From NCBI RefSeq assembly GCF_002165375.2, contig NZ_CP032134.1, forward strand, positions 496,001-560,000: a DNA stretch of 64,000 bases, in the 5' to 3' direction. The translations under genes were made by a program, and so were the position numbers. Source of the stretch: Acinetobacter chinensis (lineage in GTDB: Bacteria; Pseudomonadota; Gammaproteobacteria; Pseudomonadales; Moraxellaceae). The first letter of the stretch is position 1. Every line of letters begins with the position of its first letter. The notes under the pieces are model-generated. The model was not told the DNA's origin and made no database searches. It worked only from the letters and a program-made list of their open reading frames with translations. This document shows, piece by piece, positions 1-8,392 of the stretch.

Positions 1-1
1 A

Positions 2-109
2 AAACTGATGGCCCAGGTTTTTGACGATAAAATTCAACCCAACTTTTCCAGATATGGCGATGAATATAAAAAAATTACAGGAATGCAAAGCCTGAAAATG
101 GCAGATTAA
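2..109 (+). CDS. C-terminal end of an unidentified protein (partial)
   Basis: An open frame enters from the left edge and ends at TAA 107-109. Only the last 35 residues are visible, ending in GMQSLKMAD. They contain no motif I recognise, so no function is given. The reading is plausible because a 12-bp stem-loop (167-195) follows 57 bases after the stop and the next gene, leuC, is on the same strand with its own promoter. The fragment is short, so a chance open frame cannot be excluded. Confidence 0.5.
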   Translation, partial: KLMAQVFDDKIQPNFSRYGDEYKKITGMQSLKMAD

Positions 110-166
110 CCGACCTGAAATTTTCATATTTGAATATTGCATGCATGGAATAAGTTGGTTGATGGT

Positions 167-195
167 TTTATCAGGCACAACAGGTGTCTGATAAA
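167..195 (+). terminator. Stem-loop, possible terminator of the left-edge gene
   Basis: Twelve-base arms (167-178 and 184-195) pair with one G-U wobble around the loop AACAG. A T-rich stretch (about 204-210) lies nine bases beyond the right arm instead of directly after it, so it is an imperfect intrinsic terminator. The rest of 110-346 is AT-rich and shows no gene; I saw no leucine-codon-rich leader peptide in it. Confidence 0.4.
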
Positions 196-323
196 ACTCA
201 ATATTTTTTATAGGCTGAAAAGCGTACGTAATCGATTTAGCACGTTTAAGAACACAGTGATGTTTGGAATGAATGTGTTTTTAAATAATTCCAAAAAGTT
301 TTTAAATTAATAAAAATGATAAA

Positions 324-352
324 TTAGATTTATGTGAAAACGTGGTTATAAT
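324..352 (+). promoter_or_regulatory. Putative leuC promoter
   Basis: A perfect -10 hexamer TATAAT lies at 347-352. The -35 position 17 bases upstream (TTAGAT, 324-329) is poor, so activation may be needed. Transcription would start near 359-360. This makes the ATG at 361 almost leaderless and favours the ATG at 397, which has an SD sequence. Confidence 0.5.
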
Positions 353-396
353 CAAAGTTAATGAAAGAATTACCCAGTCCAGTGGAGCGCATCGAC

Positions 397-1845
397 ATGG
401 CAGGCGAAAACCAAAAAGTAAAAACCGAAAATGCAAAAACATTGTATGACAAATTGTGGGATGACCACTTAGTAAAACAACGCGATGACGGCTCTGCATT
501 ACTCTATATCGACCGTCACTTATTGCATGAGGTAACTTCTCCACAAGCATTTGAAGGTTTGCAATTGGCGGGTCGTACACCTTGGCGTTTAAGTGCCAAC
601 GTGGCAACACCTGACCATAACGTGCCAACCTCGACTAAAGAGCGTTCAGAAGGGATTGCAGGGATCGAAGATGATACTTCACGTATCCAGGTACAGACTT
701 TAGATGACAACTGTAAAACTTTTAATGTGGTTCAGTTTGACATTAATGATGTACGTCAAGGGATTGCACACGTGGTGGGTCCTGAACAAGGTTTGACTTT
801 GCCGGGTATGACTGTGGTCTGTGGTGACTCACATACTGCTACACATGGTGCATTCGGTTGTTTGGCTCACGGTATTGGTACATCAGAAGTTGAACATGTA
901 TTGGCAACTCAATGCTTAGTTCAAAAGAAAATGAAAAATATGCTGGTACGTGTTGACGGTAAATTAGGTCAAGGCGTAACACCGAAAGATGTCGTATTAG
1001 CCATTATCGGTAAAATCGGAACTGCGGGTGGTACAGGTCATGCGATTGAATTCGGTGGCCAGGTGTTCCGTGATATGTCGATCGAAGGTCGTATGACTGT
1101 GTGTAATATGGCAATTGAAGGTGGCGCACGTGTGGGTATGGTTGCTGTCGATGACAAAACCATTGAATACGTAAAAGACCGTCCGTATGCGCCTAAAGGC
1201 GAACAGTGGGATGCTGCGGTCGCCTATTGGAATACTTTGGTTTCTGATGAAGGCGCACATTTCGATACTGTTGTGGTGTTACAGGGTGAAGAGATTGAAC
1301 CGCAAGTGTCGTGGGGAACTTCACCTGAAATGGTGATTCCTGTATCTCAAGCTGTACCTACGTTGGAACAAGCCAAAGATGATGTACAGCGTAATGACTG
1401 GACACGTGCTTATCAGTACATGGGTTTGAATGGTGGTCAGGCATTGGCTGATATTCAATTAGACCGCGTATTTATCGGTTCATGTACTAACTCACGTATT
1501 GAAGATATTCGTGCGGCGGCAGAAGTTGCGAAAGGCAAAAAAGTGGCTTCAAGCATTAAACAAGCGATGGTCGTTCCAGGTTCTGGTTTAGTCAAAGCTC
1601 AGGCAGAAGCAGAAGGCTTGGACAAAATCTTAATCGAAGCTGGTTTTGAATGGCGTGAGCCGGGTTGTTCAATGTGCTTAGCAATGAATGCTGATAAATT
1701 ACAACCAGGTGAACATTGTGCATCGACGTCTAACCGTAACTTTGAAGGTCGTCAGGGCAATGGTGGTCGTACACATTTGGTGAGTCCTGCTATGGCAGCT
1801 GCGGCAGCAATCGCGGGTCACTTTGTTGATGTGCGTTCATTCTAA
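397..1845 (+). CDS. leuC: 3-isopropylmalate dehydratase large subunit LeuC
   Basis: With LeuD, this subunit isomerises 2-isopropylmalate to 3-isopropylmalate in leucine synthesis, in the cytoplasm, using a [4Fe-4S] cluster. The cluster ligands are visible as Cys363 in GSCTNSR and Cys424/Cys427 in CSMC, counted from the chosen start. The aconitase-like GDSHTATHGAFG motif is also present. The frame can open at 361 (494 aa), but the ATG at 397 has a good SD (GGAG, 384-387, nine bases upstream), gives 482 aa, and fits the promoter at 347-352. leuD follows after 14 bases, so the two subunits are surely co-transcribed. Confidence 0.97.
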   Translation: MAGENQKVKTENAKTLYDKLWDDHLVKQRDDGSALLYIDRHLLHEVTSPQAFEGLQLAGRTPWRLSANVATPDHNVPTSTKERSEGIAGIEDDTSRIQVQTLDDNCKTFNVVQFDINDVRQGIAHVVGPEQGLTLPGMTVVCGDSHTATHGAFGCLAHGIGTSEVEHVLATQCLVQKKMKNMLVRVDGKLGQGVTPKDVVLAIIGKIGTAGGTGHAIEFGGQVFRDMSIEGRMTVCNMAIEGGARVGMVAVDDKTIEYVKDRPYAPKGEQWDAAVAYWNTLVSDEGAHFDTVVVLQGEEIEPQVSWGTSPEMVIPVSQAVPTLEQAKDDVQRNDWTRAYQYMGLNGGQALADIQLDRVFIGSCTNSRIEDIRAAAEVAKGKKVASSIKQAMVVPGSGLVKAQAEAEGLDKILIEAGFEWREPGCSMCLAMNADKLQPGEHCASTSNRNFEGRQGNGGRTHLVSPAMAAAAAIAGHFVDVRSF

Positions 1846-1859
1846 TAGGAGCAAAAGAC

Positions 1860-2510
1860 ATGAAAAAATATACCGTTGAACAAGGTATCGTTGCACCTTT
1901 AGACCGTGCCAATGTCGATACAGATTTAATTATTCCAAAACAGTTTTTGAAATCCATCAAACGTACAGGTTTTGGTGAAAACTTATTTGATGAATTGCGT
2001 TATTTAGATGAAGGCTTTTTAGGTCAGGACAATTCAAAACGTCCTAAAAACCCTGATTTCACTTTGAACCAACCACGTTATCAAGGTGCTTCCATCCTGA
2101 TTTCACGTGCTAACTTTGGTTGTGGTTCAAGCCGTGAGCATGCGCCGTGGGCATTGGAAGAATATGGTTTCCGTACCGTGATTGCGCCAAGTTATGCAGA
2201 TATTTTCTTCAATAACAGCTTTAAAAACGGCATGTTGCCAGTGATCCTGTCTGAAGAGATTGTAGATCAGTTATTTAAAGAATGTTTTGCCAATGAAGGT
2301 TATCAGTTAACCATTGACCTTGAAGCGCAGGAAGTTCGCACACCAAATGGCGAAGCATTCAAATTCGAAGTCGATCCATTCCGTAAACATTGTTTGTTAA
2401 ATGGTCTGGATGATATTGGTTTAACTTTACAGGTTGCTGATGATATCAAAGCCTATGAAGAGAAAACCAAAGCGGCTCGCCCGTGGGTTTTTGCAGAAAT
2501 TCAGGGTTAA
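1860..2510 (+). CDS. leuD: 3-isopropylmalate dehydratase small subunit LeuD
   Basis: The small (swivel) subunit of isopropylmalate isomerase is 216 aa, a normal length for the proteobacterial form. The family signature FGCGSSREHAPWAL is present near residues 81-94. An SD (AGGAG) precedes the ATG, 14 bases after the leuC stop, which implies coupled expression of the two subunits in one mRNA. The next gene starts about 105 bases later and encodes an unrelated lipoprotein before leuB. Confidence 0.97.
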   Translation: MKKYTVEQGIVAPLDRANVDTDLIIPKQFLKSIKRTGFGENLFDELRYLDEGFLGQDNSKRPKNPDFTLNQPRYQGASILISRANFGCGSSREHAPWALEEYGFRTVIAPSYADIFFNNSFKNGMLPVILSEEIVDQLFKECFANEGYQLTIDLEAQEVRTPNGEAFKFEVDPFRKHCLLNGLDDIGLTLQVADDIKAYEEKTKAARPWVFAEIQG

Positions 2511-2615
2511 TTCAGAAACTGAGTTCACTTGTGGTAACAAGCCCTGACTCTTGTTAATATCTGAGCAGAAGAAAATATTGTATCTGCTGCATTGTATAAG
2601 GGTTGGGCTTGAACA

Positions 2616-3179
2616 ATGACTGAATTTCTGGGGCGTCTGGCAGGACTTGCAGTAATGGCAACATTATTGACGGCTTGTCAGACCATGAATACTGTAAGCC
2701 TGAAAAATATTAAGGAAACTGAAGCAACCCGTTTAAATGCACAGATTTACTGTACAGGTACAGAAAACTGTGAATTTGAAAGGCTGGATCAGATTCCTGT
2801 TGTCGCAGAAAAAAATCACAGACTGAGCAGACAGGCGATGCGTTCAAAGATCGTGCGTCTGCAGGCAGATTCACTGAGTGATGCAAATGCAGTGTATCTG
2901 TCTGTTCCGCCTGGGCAGCATGAAGTGGTGATCCGTTTTTATCCTGTCTCTAAAGATAAAGCGGAAAAACTGCATGTGATCCACCAGTTCAGACCAGGTC
3001 GTTTGTATACATTCAGAATGTATCGTGAGCGGACCAGACATCAGGGAAGTTTACTGAATGTGTCTGCGCCGGATCCATTATGTGTGGAACTGCGTCAGCA
3101 ACATAAAACAATCCGCCGTTTCTGTCGTCCGTATAATGCTTTGACCGGATTGGGCGAATTTGTGGAAAAGAAACTTTAA
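2616..3179 (+). CDS. Predicted lipoprotein of unknown function inside the leu cluster
   Basis: This 187-aa protein has an N-terminal hydrophobic signal ending in the lipobox LLTAC (Cys21), so it is predicted to be lipidated and held in a membrane on the periplasmic side. The mature part contains four further cysteines in two close pairs (CTGTENC and, near the C-terminus, CVEL...FC), which could form disulfides, and is rich in basic residues. I recognise no enzymatic motif. It lies between leuD and leuB on the same strand, with gaps of 105 and 41 bases and no terminator on either side, so it is probably transcribed with them. Its SD is weak. A role in leucine synthesis is not implied by the sequence. 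Confidence 0.85.
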   Translation: MTEFLGRLAGLAVMATLLTACQTMNTVSLKNIKETEATRLNAQIYCTGTENCEFERLDQIPVVAEKNHRLSRQAMRSKIVRLQADSLSDANAVYLSVPPGQHEVVIRFYPVSKDKAEKLHVIHQFRPGRLYTFRMYRERTRHQGSLLNVSAPDPLCVELRQQHKTIRRFCRPYNALTGLGEFVEKKL

Positions 3180-3220
3180 TTACAGTCGGTCACTGACTGA
3201 CTCAAACAATGGAAAAAAAC

Positions 3221-4300
3221 ATGTCCAGACAAATTCTGATTTTAGCTGGTGACGGCATTGGTCCTGAAATCGTTAAAGCTGCAGAGCAGGTTCTTCATCG
3301 TGTTAACGAAAAATTCAGTTTAGGTCTGAGCTGGGAACAGGGTTTGCTGGGTGGTGCAGCCATTGATGCTCATGGCGAACCGTACCCTGCTGTCACAGCA
3401 GAACAGGCAAAAAAAGCCGATGCGATTCTTTTAGGCGCAGTGGGTGGTCCTAAGTGGGATACGATTGAACGTTCTATCCGTCCTGAACGTGGTCTGTTAA
3501 AAATCCGCAGTGAACTGAATTTATTTGCAAACTTACGTCCAGCTATTCTTTATCCGCAACTTGCAGATGCTTCCAGTTTGAAACCTGAAATCGTATCTGG
3601 ACTGGATATTCTGATTGTCCGCGAACTGACAGGTGGTATCTATTTCGGTCAGCCACGTGGTATCCGTGAGCTCGAAAACGGTGAAAAACAGGGTTATAAC
3701 ACCGACGTTTATGCCGAATCTGAAATCAAACGTATTGCCAAAGTTGCTTTTGAAATGGCAAATCTGCGCGGTGGAAAAGTCTGTTCAGTGGACAAAGCCA
3801 ACGTTCTTGAAGTAACAGAGCTGTGGAAGCAGACAGTGACTGATCTGAAAGAAGCACAGTATCCGAATATCAATCTGTCACACATGTATGTAGACAATGC
3901 AGCAATGCAGCTGGTTCGCGCACCAAAACAGTTTGACGTGATCGTGACAGGTAACCTGTTTGGCGACATCCTTTCTGATGAAGCGGCAATGCTGACCGGT
4001 TCAATCGGTATGTTGCCATCTGCATCTTTAGACGAAAACGGTAAAGGAATGTATGAGCCATGTCATGGTTCAGCACCGGATATCGCAGGTCAGAACATCG
4101 CGAACCCACTTGCAACAATTCTTTCTGTTGCAATGATGCTTCGTTATACCTTCCGTGAAGAAACAGCGGCTAAAGCGATTGAAGATGCTGTAGGTAATGT
4201 GCTGGATCAGGGGTTACGTACAGGCGATATCATGTCTGAAGGTATGAACAAAGTGGGTACAGTGGAAATGGGTCAGGCTGTGGTTGCAGCATTGGGCTAA
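3221..4300 (+). CDS. leuB: 3-isopropylmalate dehydrogenase LeuB
   Basis: This enzyme oxidises and decarboxylates 3-isopropylmalate to 2-oxoisocaproate with NAD+, the third step of the leucine branch. The N-terminus LAGDGIGPEI, the region RELTGGIYFG, and GSIGMLPSASL followed by EPCHGSAPDIAGQ are characteristic of the isocitrate/isopropylmalate dehydrogenase family. The frame opens at 3209, four codons earlier, but homologues begin MSxQILILAGDG. The ATG at 3221 is therefore chosen and gives 359 aa, the usual length. Neither start has a strong SD. A strong terminator follows at 4321-4347. Confidence 0.96.
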   Translation: MSRQILILAGDGIGPEIVKAAEQVLHRVNEKFSLGLSWEQGLLGGAAIDAHGEPYPAVTAEQAKKADAILLGAVGGPKWDTIERSIRPERGLLKIRSELNLFANLRPAILYPQLADASSLKPEIVSGLDILIVRELTGGIYFGQPRGIRELENGEKQGYNTDVYAESEIKRIAKVAFEMANLRGGKVCSVDKANVLEVTELWKQTVTDLKEAQYPNINLSHMYVDNAAMQLVRAPKQFDVIVTGNLFGDILSDEAAMLTGSIGMLPSASLDENGKGMYEPCHGSAPDIAGQNIANPLATILSVAMMLRYTFREETAAKAIEDAVGNVLDQGLRTGDIMSEGMNKVGTVEMGQAVVAALG

Positions 4301-4320
4301 GACACAGTACAGGATAAAAA

Positions 4321-4347
4321 ACGCAGTATTTTTACTGCGTTTTTTTT
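4321..4347 (+). terminator. Intrinsic terminator of the leu operon
   Basis: Perfect eight-base arms ACGCAGTA and TACTGCGT surround TTTT and are followed by eight T residues. It lies 20 bases after the leuB stop and separates it from the convergent lipoprotein gene. Confidence 0.9.
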
Positions 4348-4355
4348 ATGTCTGA

Positions 4356-4748
4356 TCAGCAGGCACGACCCGAATATTCAAGAGACTGAGCAATACCATC
4401 TTTCAGATTGAAAATAATATTGCATTTAAGATCAATGGAGTCATAACTTGATGCGGCATGAATGGCATGAGTGCCACCACTTCTGGATATACGCATTGCA
4501 GGCTGAGCCACTGGAATCTGCATGGTGCGAAGAACGGTATAGCTCAGCTGGCTGTCAGTCTGAACAGGCGCAGAGCGGACTTTATAGCCCAGTTCGGTCA
4601 GATTCAGTTTTTGTTTGATTTCTGAGGCAGATTGACCAATATACTGTTGCAGTTCCTGGTCCAGATTTACACGAACGGTGGTTGGTGACGTGTTGCAGGC
4701 ACTTAAAAACACGATGCAGGGCAACAGTAACAGGCTGGCGGATTTCAT
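4356..4748 (-). CDS. Small predicted lipoprotein, function unknown
   Basis: This 130-aa protein has a basic start, a hydrophobic stretch and the lipobox LSAC (Cys18), so it is a predicted lipoprotein. The middle carries a GQSASEIKQKL segment resembling the short helix of small outer-membrane-assembly or SmpA-like lipoproteins, but the match is too weak to assign. A serine/glycine-rich centre precedes the final part, which contains two cysteines (DLKCNI and the last residue). It is convergent with leuB and stands alone, with 210 bases of AT-rich upstream sequence. Confidence 0.8.
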   Translation of the reverse strand: MKSASLLLLPCIVFLSACNTSPTTVRVNLDQELQQYIGQSASEIKQKLNLTELGYKVRSAPVQTDSQLSYTVLRTMQIPVAQPAMRISRSGGTHAIHAASSYDSIDLKCNIIFNLKDGIAQSLEYSGRAC

Positions 4749-4914
4749 TATTTTATTCTCGGTATTCTGATTTTTATCTGTTTACAGTTTTATTGAATTG
4801 TTGTGTAAATTTCAAGCTTTTATATCAGTAGAGGGTAAATTTAAGAAAAACAGAATCATACAGATCAGCATACAGATATGCGATCCGACAGATCAGAAAC
4901 AGGAATCACGCTTT

Positions 4915-4941
4915 TAAAAAAAGCCACTTGATCAGTGGCTT
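4915..4941 (-). terminator. Intrinsic terminator of infA
   Basis: Arms AAGCCACT and AGTGGCTT (4921-4928 and 4934-4941) surround TGATC. On the minus strand the stem runs into a T-tract (the A residues at 4915-4922). It lies 18 bases beyond the infA stop. Confidence 0.85.
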
Positions 4942-4959
4942 TTCTGCTTTCGCTAAGAC

Positions 4960-5181
4960 TTAGCGTGCACGGTAAGTAATACGACCCTTGGTCAGATCGT
5001 AAGGAGTCATTTCGACTTTTACGCTGTCGCCAGTCAGAATGCGGATGTAATGTTTACGCATTTTACCTGAAATATGGGCAATCACTTCGTGACCGTTTTC
5101 TAAACGTACACGGAACATAGTATTAGGAAGCGTTTCGGTGACAACGCCTTCGAACTCGATGAGTTCCTCTTTATTGGCCAT
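4960..5181 (-). CDS. infA: Translation initiation factor IF-1
   Basis: This 73-aa OB-fold protein binds the ribosomal A site during initiation. The sequence matches IF-1 along its whole length, including the start MANKEELIEFEGVV, the core VIAHISGKMRKHYIRIL and the end KGRITYRAR. It is monocistronic, with its own promoter (5215-5243) and terminator (4915-4941). An AGG lies upstream of the ATG. Confidence 0.98.
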   Translation of the reverse strand: MANKEELIEFEGVVTETLPNTMFRVRLENGHEVIAHISGKMRKHYIRILTGDSVKVEMTPYDLTKGRITYRAR

Positions 5182-5214
5182 GGCCTACCTGATGATCAAA
5201 TTGGAAAGGGGCAA

Positions 5215-5243
5215 ATTATAGTCAATTATTCTGTATAAAACAA
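5215..5243 (-). promoter_or_regulatory. Putative infA promoter
   Basis: Read on the minus strand, a perfect -10 TATAAT (5220-5215) lies 17 bases after a TTGTTT -35 box (5243-5238), about 35 bases before the infA start codon. Confidence 0.55.
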
Positions 5244-5410
5244 GATGAAATGGAGCGTTGGCTGATCATCTGTAAGTAAAACAGGCAAAGAACGCTGTAA
5301 AAAAATTCTACAAAAATGTGTAGTTTCATGTTGTCAGTTTGGTCAATCGCAGTTAATCTGAAATTAATCTTTTTGAGTATAAATGAATAAGATACAAGGA
5401 AGGTCTTTGA

Positions 5411-6418
5411 GTGGGTCAGCTAACTGATGCATCTGTTGTTTTAAGGTTGGGATACCAGGCGATTCGTCGTGCAGGTTTACCGACTGAGGAAATTTTAACA
5501 AAAGCGGGTGTCGCCCTGAATCAGGTTGAGGCCAATGACCGTACTCCATTGAATGCTCAATATGCGTTCTGGGTTGCGGCGGAGGAGGTCAGTAAGGATC
5601 CTGACATCGGGTTGCATCTTGGTGAACATCTGCCTTTATATCGGGGGCAGGTGATTGAGCACCTGTTTATCAGCAGTGAGAACTTTGGTGAAGGACTGAA
5701 GCGGGCACTGGCCTATCAGCGTTTGATCAGTGATGCATTTCATGCCCGACTGGTGATTGAGGATGACCGCTGTTATCTGACCAATGGTGAGCAGCCGTGG
5801 GCAGAAAATATTGTAAACCGACATTTTTCTGAATGTGCGATGTCTGGTGTATTGCGGTTTTTCAAATTTATCACTGAAGGACGCTTTGAACCGATTTATA
5901 TCGATTTCAATTTCACACAGGGCGCACCTGATGGTGAGTATTTCAGAGTGTATGAGTGTCCGGTCAGTTTAGGGCAGAAGGAAACCCGTCTGTATTTTGA
6001 TCCTGCAATTCTGGATTTCCCGTTATGGCAGGCAGAACCTGAGCTGTTGCAGTTACATGAACAGCTGGCGATTGAAAAACTGCAGGAACTTGCCCGTTAT
6101 GATCTGGTTGGTGAAGTCCGCCGTGCAATCGGCTCCACGCTTGAAAGTGGTGAAACAACCCTCGAAACCGTGGCAGCACAGTTGAATATTACGCCACGCC
6201 GTTTACGGACTCAGTTATCTGAAGCCAATACCAGTTTTCAGCAGATTCTGTCGGATTACCGCTGTCGTCTGGCGAAAAAACTGCTGGCAAATACAGCCGA
6301 AAGTGTGGAGAGAATTGTGTATCTGACCGGTTTTTCAGAGCCAAGTACTTTTTATCGGGCATTTAAACGCTGGACCAATGAAACACCTGTGGAATACAGA
6401 AAGCGTAAACAGCGTTAA
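5411..6418 (+). CDS. AraC-family transcriptional regulator with an arabinose-binding-like (OruR/ArgR-type) sensor domain
   Basis: This is a 335-aa DNA-binding regulator. Residues 1-200 resemble the N-terminal domain of the OruR/MmsR/VirS type, as in the segments RTPLNAQYAFWVAAEEV and PDIGLHLGEHLPLYRG. The last hundred residues hold the paired AraC helix-turn-helix, ending YLTGFSEPSTFYRAFKRW followed by TPVEYRK. The start is GTG with the SD AGGAAGG (5397-5403). Upstream (5182-5410) holds the infA promoter and AT-rich sequence. The target and the ligand are unknown: no metabolic gene is divergent from it, since infA is a housekeeping gene. The truA group is convergent with it. Confidence 0.9.
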   Translation: MGQLTDASVVLRLGYQAIRRAGLPTEEILTKAGVALNQVEANDRTPLNAQYAFWVAAEEVSKDPDIGLHLGEHLPLYRGQVIEHLFISSENFGEGLKRALAYQRLISDAFHARLVIEDDRCYLTNGEQPWAENIVNRHFSECAMSGVLRFFKFITEGRFEPIYIDFNFTQGAPDGEYFRVYECPVSLGQKETRLYFDPAILDFPLWQAEPELLQLHEQLAIEKLQELARYDLVGEVRRAIGSTLESGETTLETVAAQLNITPRRLRTQLSEANTSFQQILSDYRCRLAKKLLANTAESVERIVYLTGFSEPSTFYRAFKRWTNETPVEYRKRKQR

Positions 6419-6441
6419 GTATTTTAAATACCTTCCCTTAA

Positions 6442-6460
6442 TCCCTCCCACAGGGAGGGA
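6442..6460. repeat. GC-rich perfect inverted repeat between convergent genes
   Basis: TCCCTCCC and GGGAGGGA are perfect eight-base arms around ACA. This is strikingly GC-rich in an AT-rich gap between the AraC regulator (+) and truA (-). No T-tract follows on either strand, so it is not a standard terminator. It could be a single copy of a REP-like intergenic element; I saw no second copy in this window. Confidence 0.6.
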
Positions 6461-6557
6461 GACTTTCATTGTGATAGAAACAGCGCTTCATTTTTGAATC
6501 TGAGATTTATCATGGAACTGTATCTTCAACTTCCATAGATATTTTAAAATCCAGAAA

Positions 6558-7355
6558 TTACTCAGGCATATTGAGCCAGTGTGGGCCTAATGGCATTTTC
6601 GGCAGTTCAAACTGTGGCGGATAGTCTGCATGAATAAAATAAAGACCATCGGGTGGGGCGGTAATCCCTGCTGCTTTTCGGTCTTCGGCTGCAAAAATTT
6701 CGTCAATATGGTCAGCATCATACATACCCTGACCAATTTCAAGCAGACAGCCCATAATATTGCGCACCATATGATGCAGAAAACCATTTGCCTGAATATC
6801 CAGCACTAAATAGCATCCGTGACGGACTAAACGGCAGTGACTGACATGACGTACCGGCTGATTGGACTGGCATGCTGCTGCACGGAAGCTTTCAAAGTTA
6901 TGAGTACCTTCGAACTTTTTCGCAGCCTCAATCATTTTATCTACATCCAGAGGATAGTAGGCATGTGTCACCTGTTTAAACAGCAGAGCAGGGCGACTGG
7001 GGTTGTTATAGACCACATAGCGGTAACGGCGTGACTGAGCCTTGAAACGGGCATGAAAATCAGGGCTGATTTCCTTGATCCACTGAATGGCGATATCTTT
7101 AGGCAGCGTGCTGTTTGCCCCCATCAGCCAGCCACGGATCGGACGAATGGCACTGGTATCGAAATGAGCCACCATATTGGTTGCATGTACACCAGCATCG
7201 GTACGACCTGCGCCATGCAGGATAATCGACTCATCTGCAATCTTACTCAGTATGGTTTCAATGGTTTCCTGTACACTGCGAACGCCAGCTTGCTGAGTCT
7301 GCCATCCTTTATAACGAGTACCACAGAACTCAATACCGACTGCAAAACGTTGCAT
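6558..7355 (-). CDS. truA: tRNA pseudouridine(38-40) synthase TruA
   Basis: TruA isomerises uridines 38-40 of the tRNA anticodon arm. The catalytic aspartate lies in GRTDAGVHATNMVAHFDT (about residues 51-68). The N-terminal VGIEFCGTRYKGWQ and the motif NGFLHHMVRNIMGCL are also typical. The length, 265 aa, is normal. It lies 33 bases after the asparaginase gene on the same strand. The order asd-fimV-truA is known from pseudomonads and relatives, although here the asparaginase gene intervenes. Confidence 0.97.
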   Translation of the reverse strand: MQRFAVGIEFCGTRYKGWQTQQAGVRSVQETIETILSKIADESIILHGAGRTDAGVHATNMVAHFDTSAIRPIRGWLMGANSTLPKDIAIQWIKEISPDFHARFKAQSRRYRYVVYNNPSRPALLFKQVTHAYYPLDVDKMIEAAKKFEGTHNFESFRAAACQSNQPVRHVSHCRLVRHGCYLVLDIQANGFLHHMVRNIMGCLLEIGQGMYDADHIDEIFAAEDRKAAGITAPPDGLYFIHADYPPQFELPKMPLGPHWLNMPE

Positions 7356-7388
7356 AGTGACCTCAAAAACTGACTGAAAAATGAAAAG

Positions 7389-8348
7389 CTACCAATGTTC
7401 ATGCCATTGCTGAACAGCATCATATTGTAAATACATTTTTAGGGTTTTTGCATACAGATCTGCATGTCCATAACAATCGCTGATGAGTAATTCAGCATCT
7501 TTAATCCATGAACTGACAGCATACCGCTGATCAATCTGCCCATAACTGACCTGTGTGGTCAGTATGACGGGACAGCCCTGGCGTTGAATCTGCTGAAGTT
7601 TCTGAATGATTTCCTGGTTTACCGCAATATTTCCTGTGCCAAACCCCTGCAGTATCAGACAGTCTGGAGGGTTGTTCTGTAACAGTGACAGGTTGAACAG
7701 TAAATGTTCTGTGGCAATCGGTTGCATCATCAGATTCAGACAGTTAAAGCGTCTCGACTTTTCAATATCCTGTTCACTGACTGTGTGGCTTTTTTCAGTA
7801 TCTTTCCATTCAGCAGTGGCGGAAGTCCCGCTGAATGCATTTAACTCTGTGGTATGAGTTTTCAGGACACTGGCTGCATGCAGTAACTGATGGTGAAAAG
7901 CCAGATAAACTCCCGCTTTGGCATGCAGAACAGACTCAAGGGCAAAATTCAGATTATCCATTGCATCACTGAACTCACGATTGTCCGTTCCCTGAATATT
8001 CAGTAATGGATACTGACTGCCAGTCAGAACGACATGAGCAGACTGAGCAATGAAACGGGACAGTACAGCAGCGGCATAGCTGAGCGTATCTGTACCATGA
8101 ATCACAACAAAATGATTGAACTGCTTTAACTGTAACTGCTGGATAAACTGAGTAAGCTTCAGCCAGTCTGCACCGATACAGGCACTGCTGTCCTTTATCA
8201 CAGGCGCAGTAAAGCATTCGATGTCCATATTTAAAGGTAGGACACGTTTCAGCTGGGGAATAAACCGTTCAGCTGGCATAGGAGACAAGGGTTCGCCTGT
8301 ACAACCGAATGTCCCGCCCATATAGATCAGAGCAATTTTTTTCATCAT
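7389..8348 (-). CDS. L-asparaginase, cytoplasmic type
   Basis: This 319-aa enzyme should hydrolyse asparagine to aspartate and ammonia. Both threonine motifs of the family are present: YMGGTFGC at residues 9-16, and HGTDTLSYAA near residue 84, followed by VVLTGSQYPL. There is no signal peptide, which points to a cytoplasmic (type I-like) enzyme. The start is an ATG-ATG doublet that directly follows the U-tract of a terminator hairpin (8349-8374), and I see no SD. Translation may thus depend on an alternative start or on a promoter inside the hairpin region. Glutamine or another amide as substrate cannot be excluded. Confidence 0.88.
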   Translation of the reverse strand: MMKKIALIYMGGTFGCTGEPLSPMPAERFIPQLKRVLPLNMDIECFTAPVIKDSSACIGADWLKLTQFIQQLQLKQFNHFVVIHGTDTLSYAAAVLSRFIAQSAHVVLTGSQYPLLNIQGTDNREFSDAMDNLNFALESVLHAKAGVYLAFHHQLLHAASVLKTHTTELNAFSGTSATAEWKDTEKSHTVSEQDIEKSRRFNCLNLMMQPIATEHLLFNLSLLQNNPPDCLILQGFGTGNIAVNQEIIQKLQQIQRQGCPVILTTQVSYGQIDQRYAVSSWIKDAELLISDCYGHADLYAKTLKMYLQYDAVQQWHEHW

Positions 8349-8374
8349 AAAAAAGCAGTCATGGAGACTGCTTT
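8349..8374 (-). terminator. Intrinsic terminator after the fimV C-terminal ORF
   Basis: On the minus strand, arms AAAGCAGTC and GACTGCTTT (nine bases, perfect) surround TCCAT and are followed by a six-T tract. It lies 19 bases after the stop of the membrane-anchored FimV ORF. Its U-tract touches the ATG of the asparaginase gene. Confidence 0.85.
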
Positions 8375-8392
8375 ATTTTAAGGCTAAATCGT

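Noticed and set aside
4921..4941. infA hairpin as a regulatory riboswitch
   Set aside because: It lies after the stop codon and leads into a minus-strand T-tract, which is a normal terminator.
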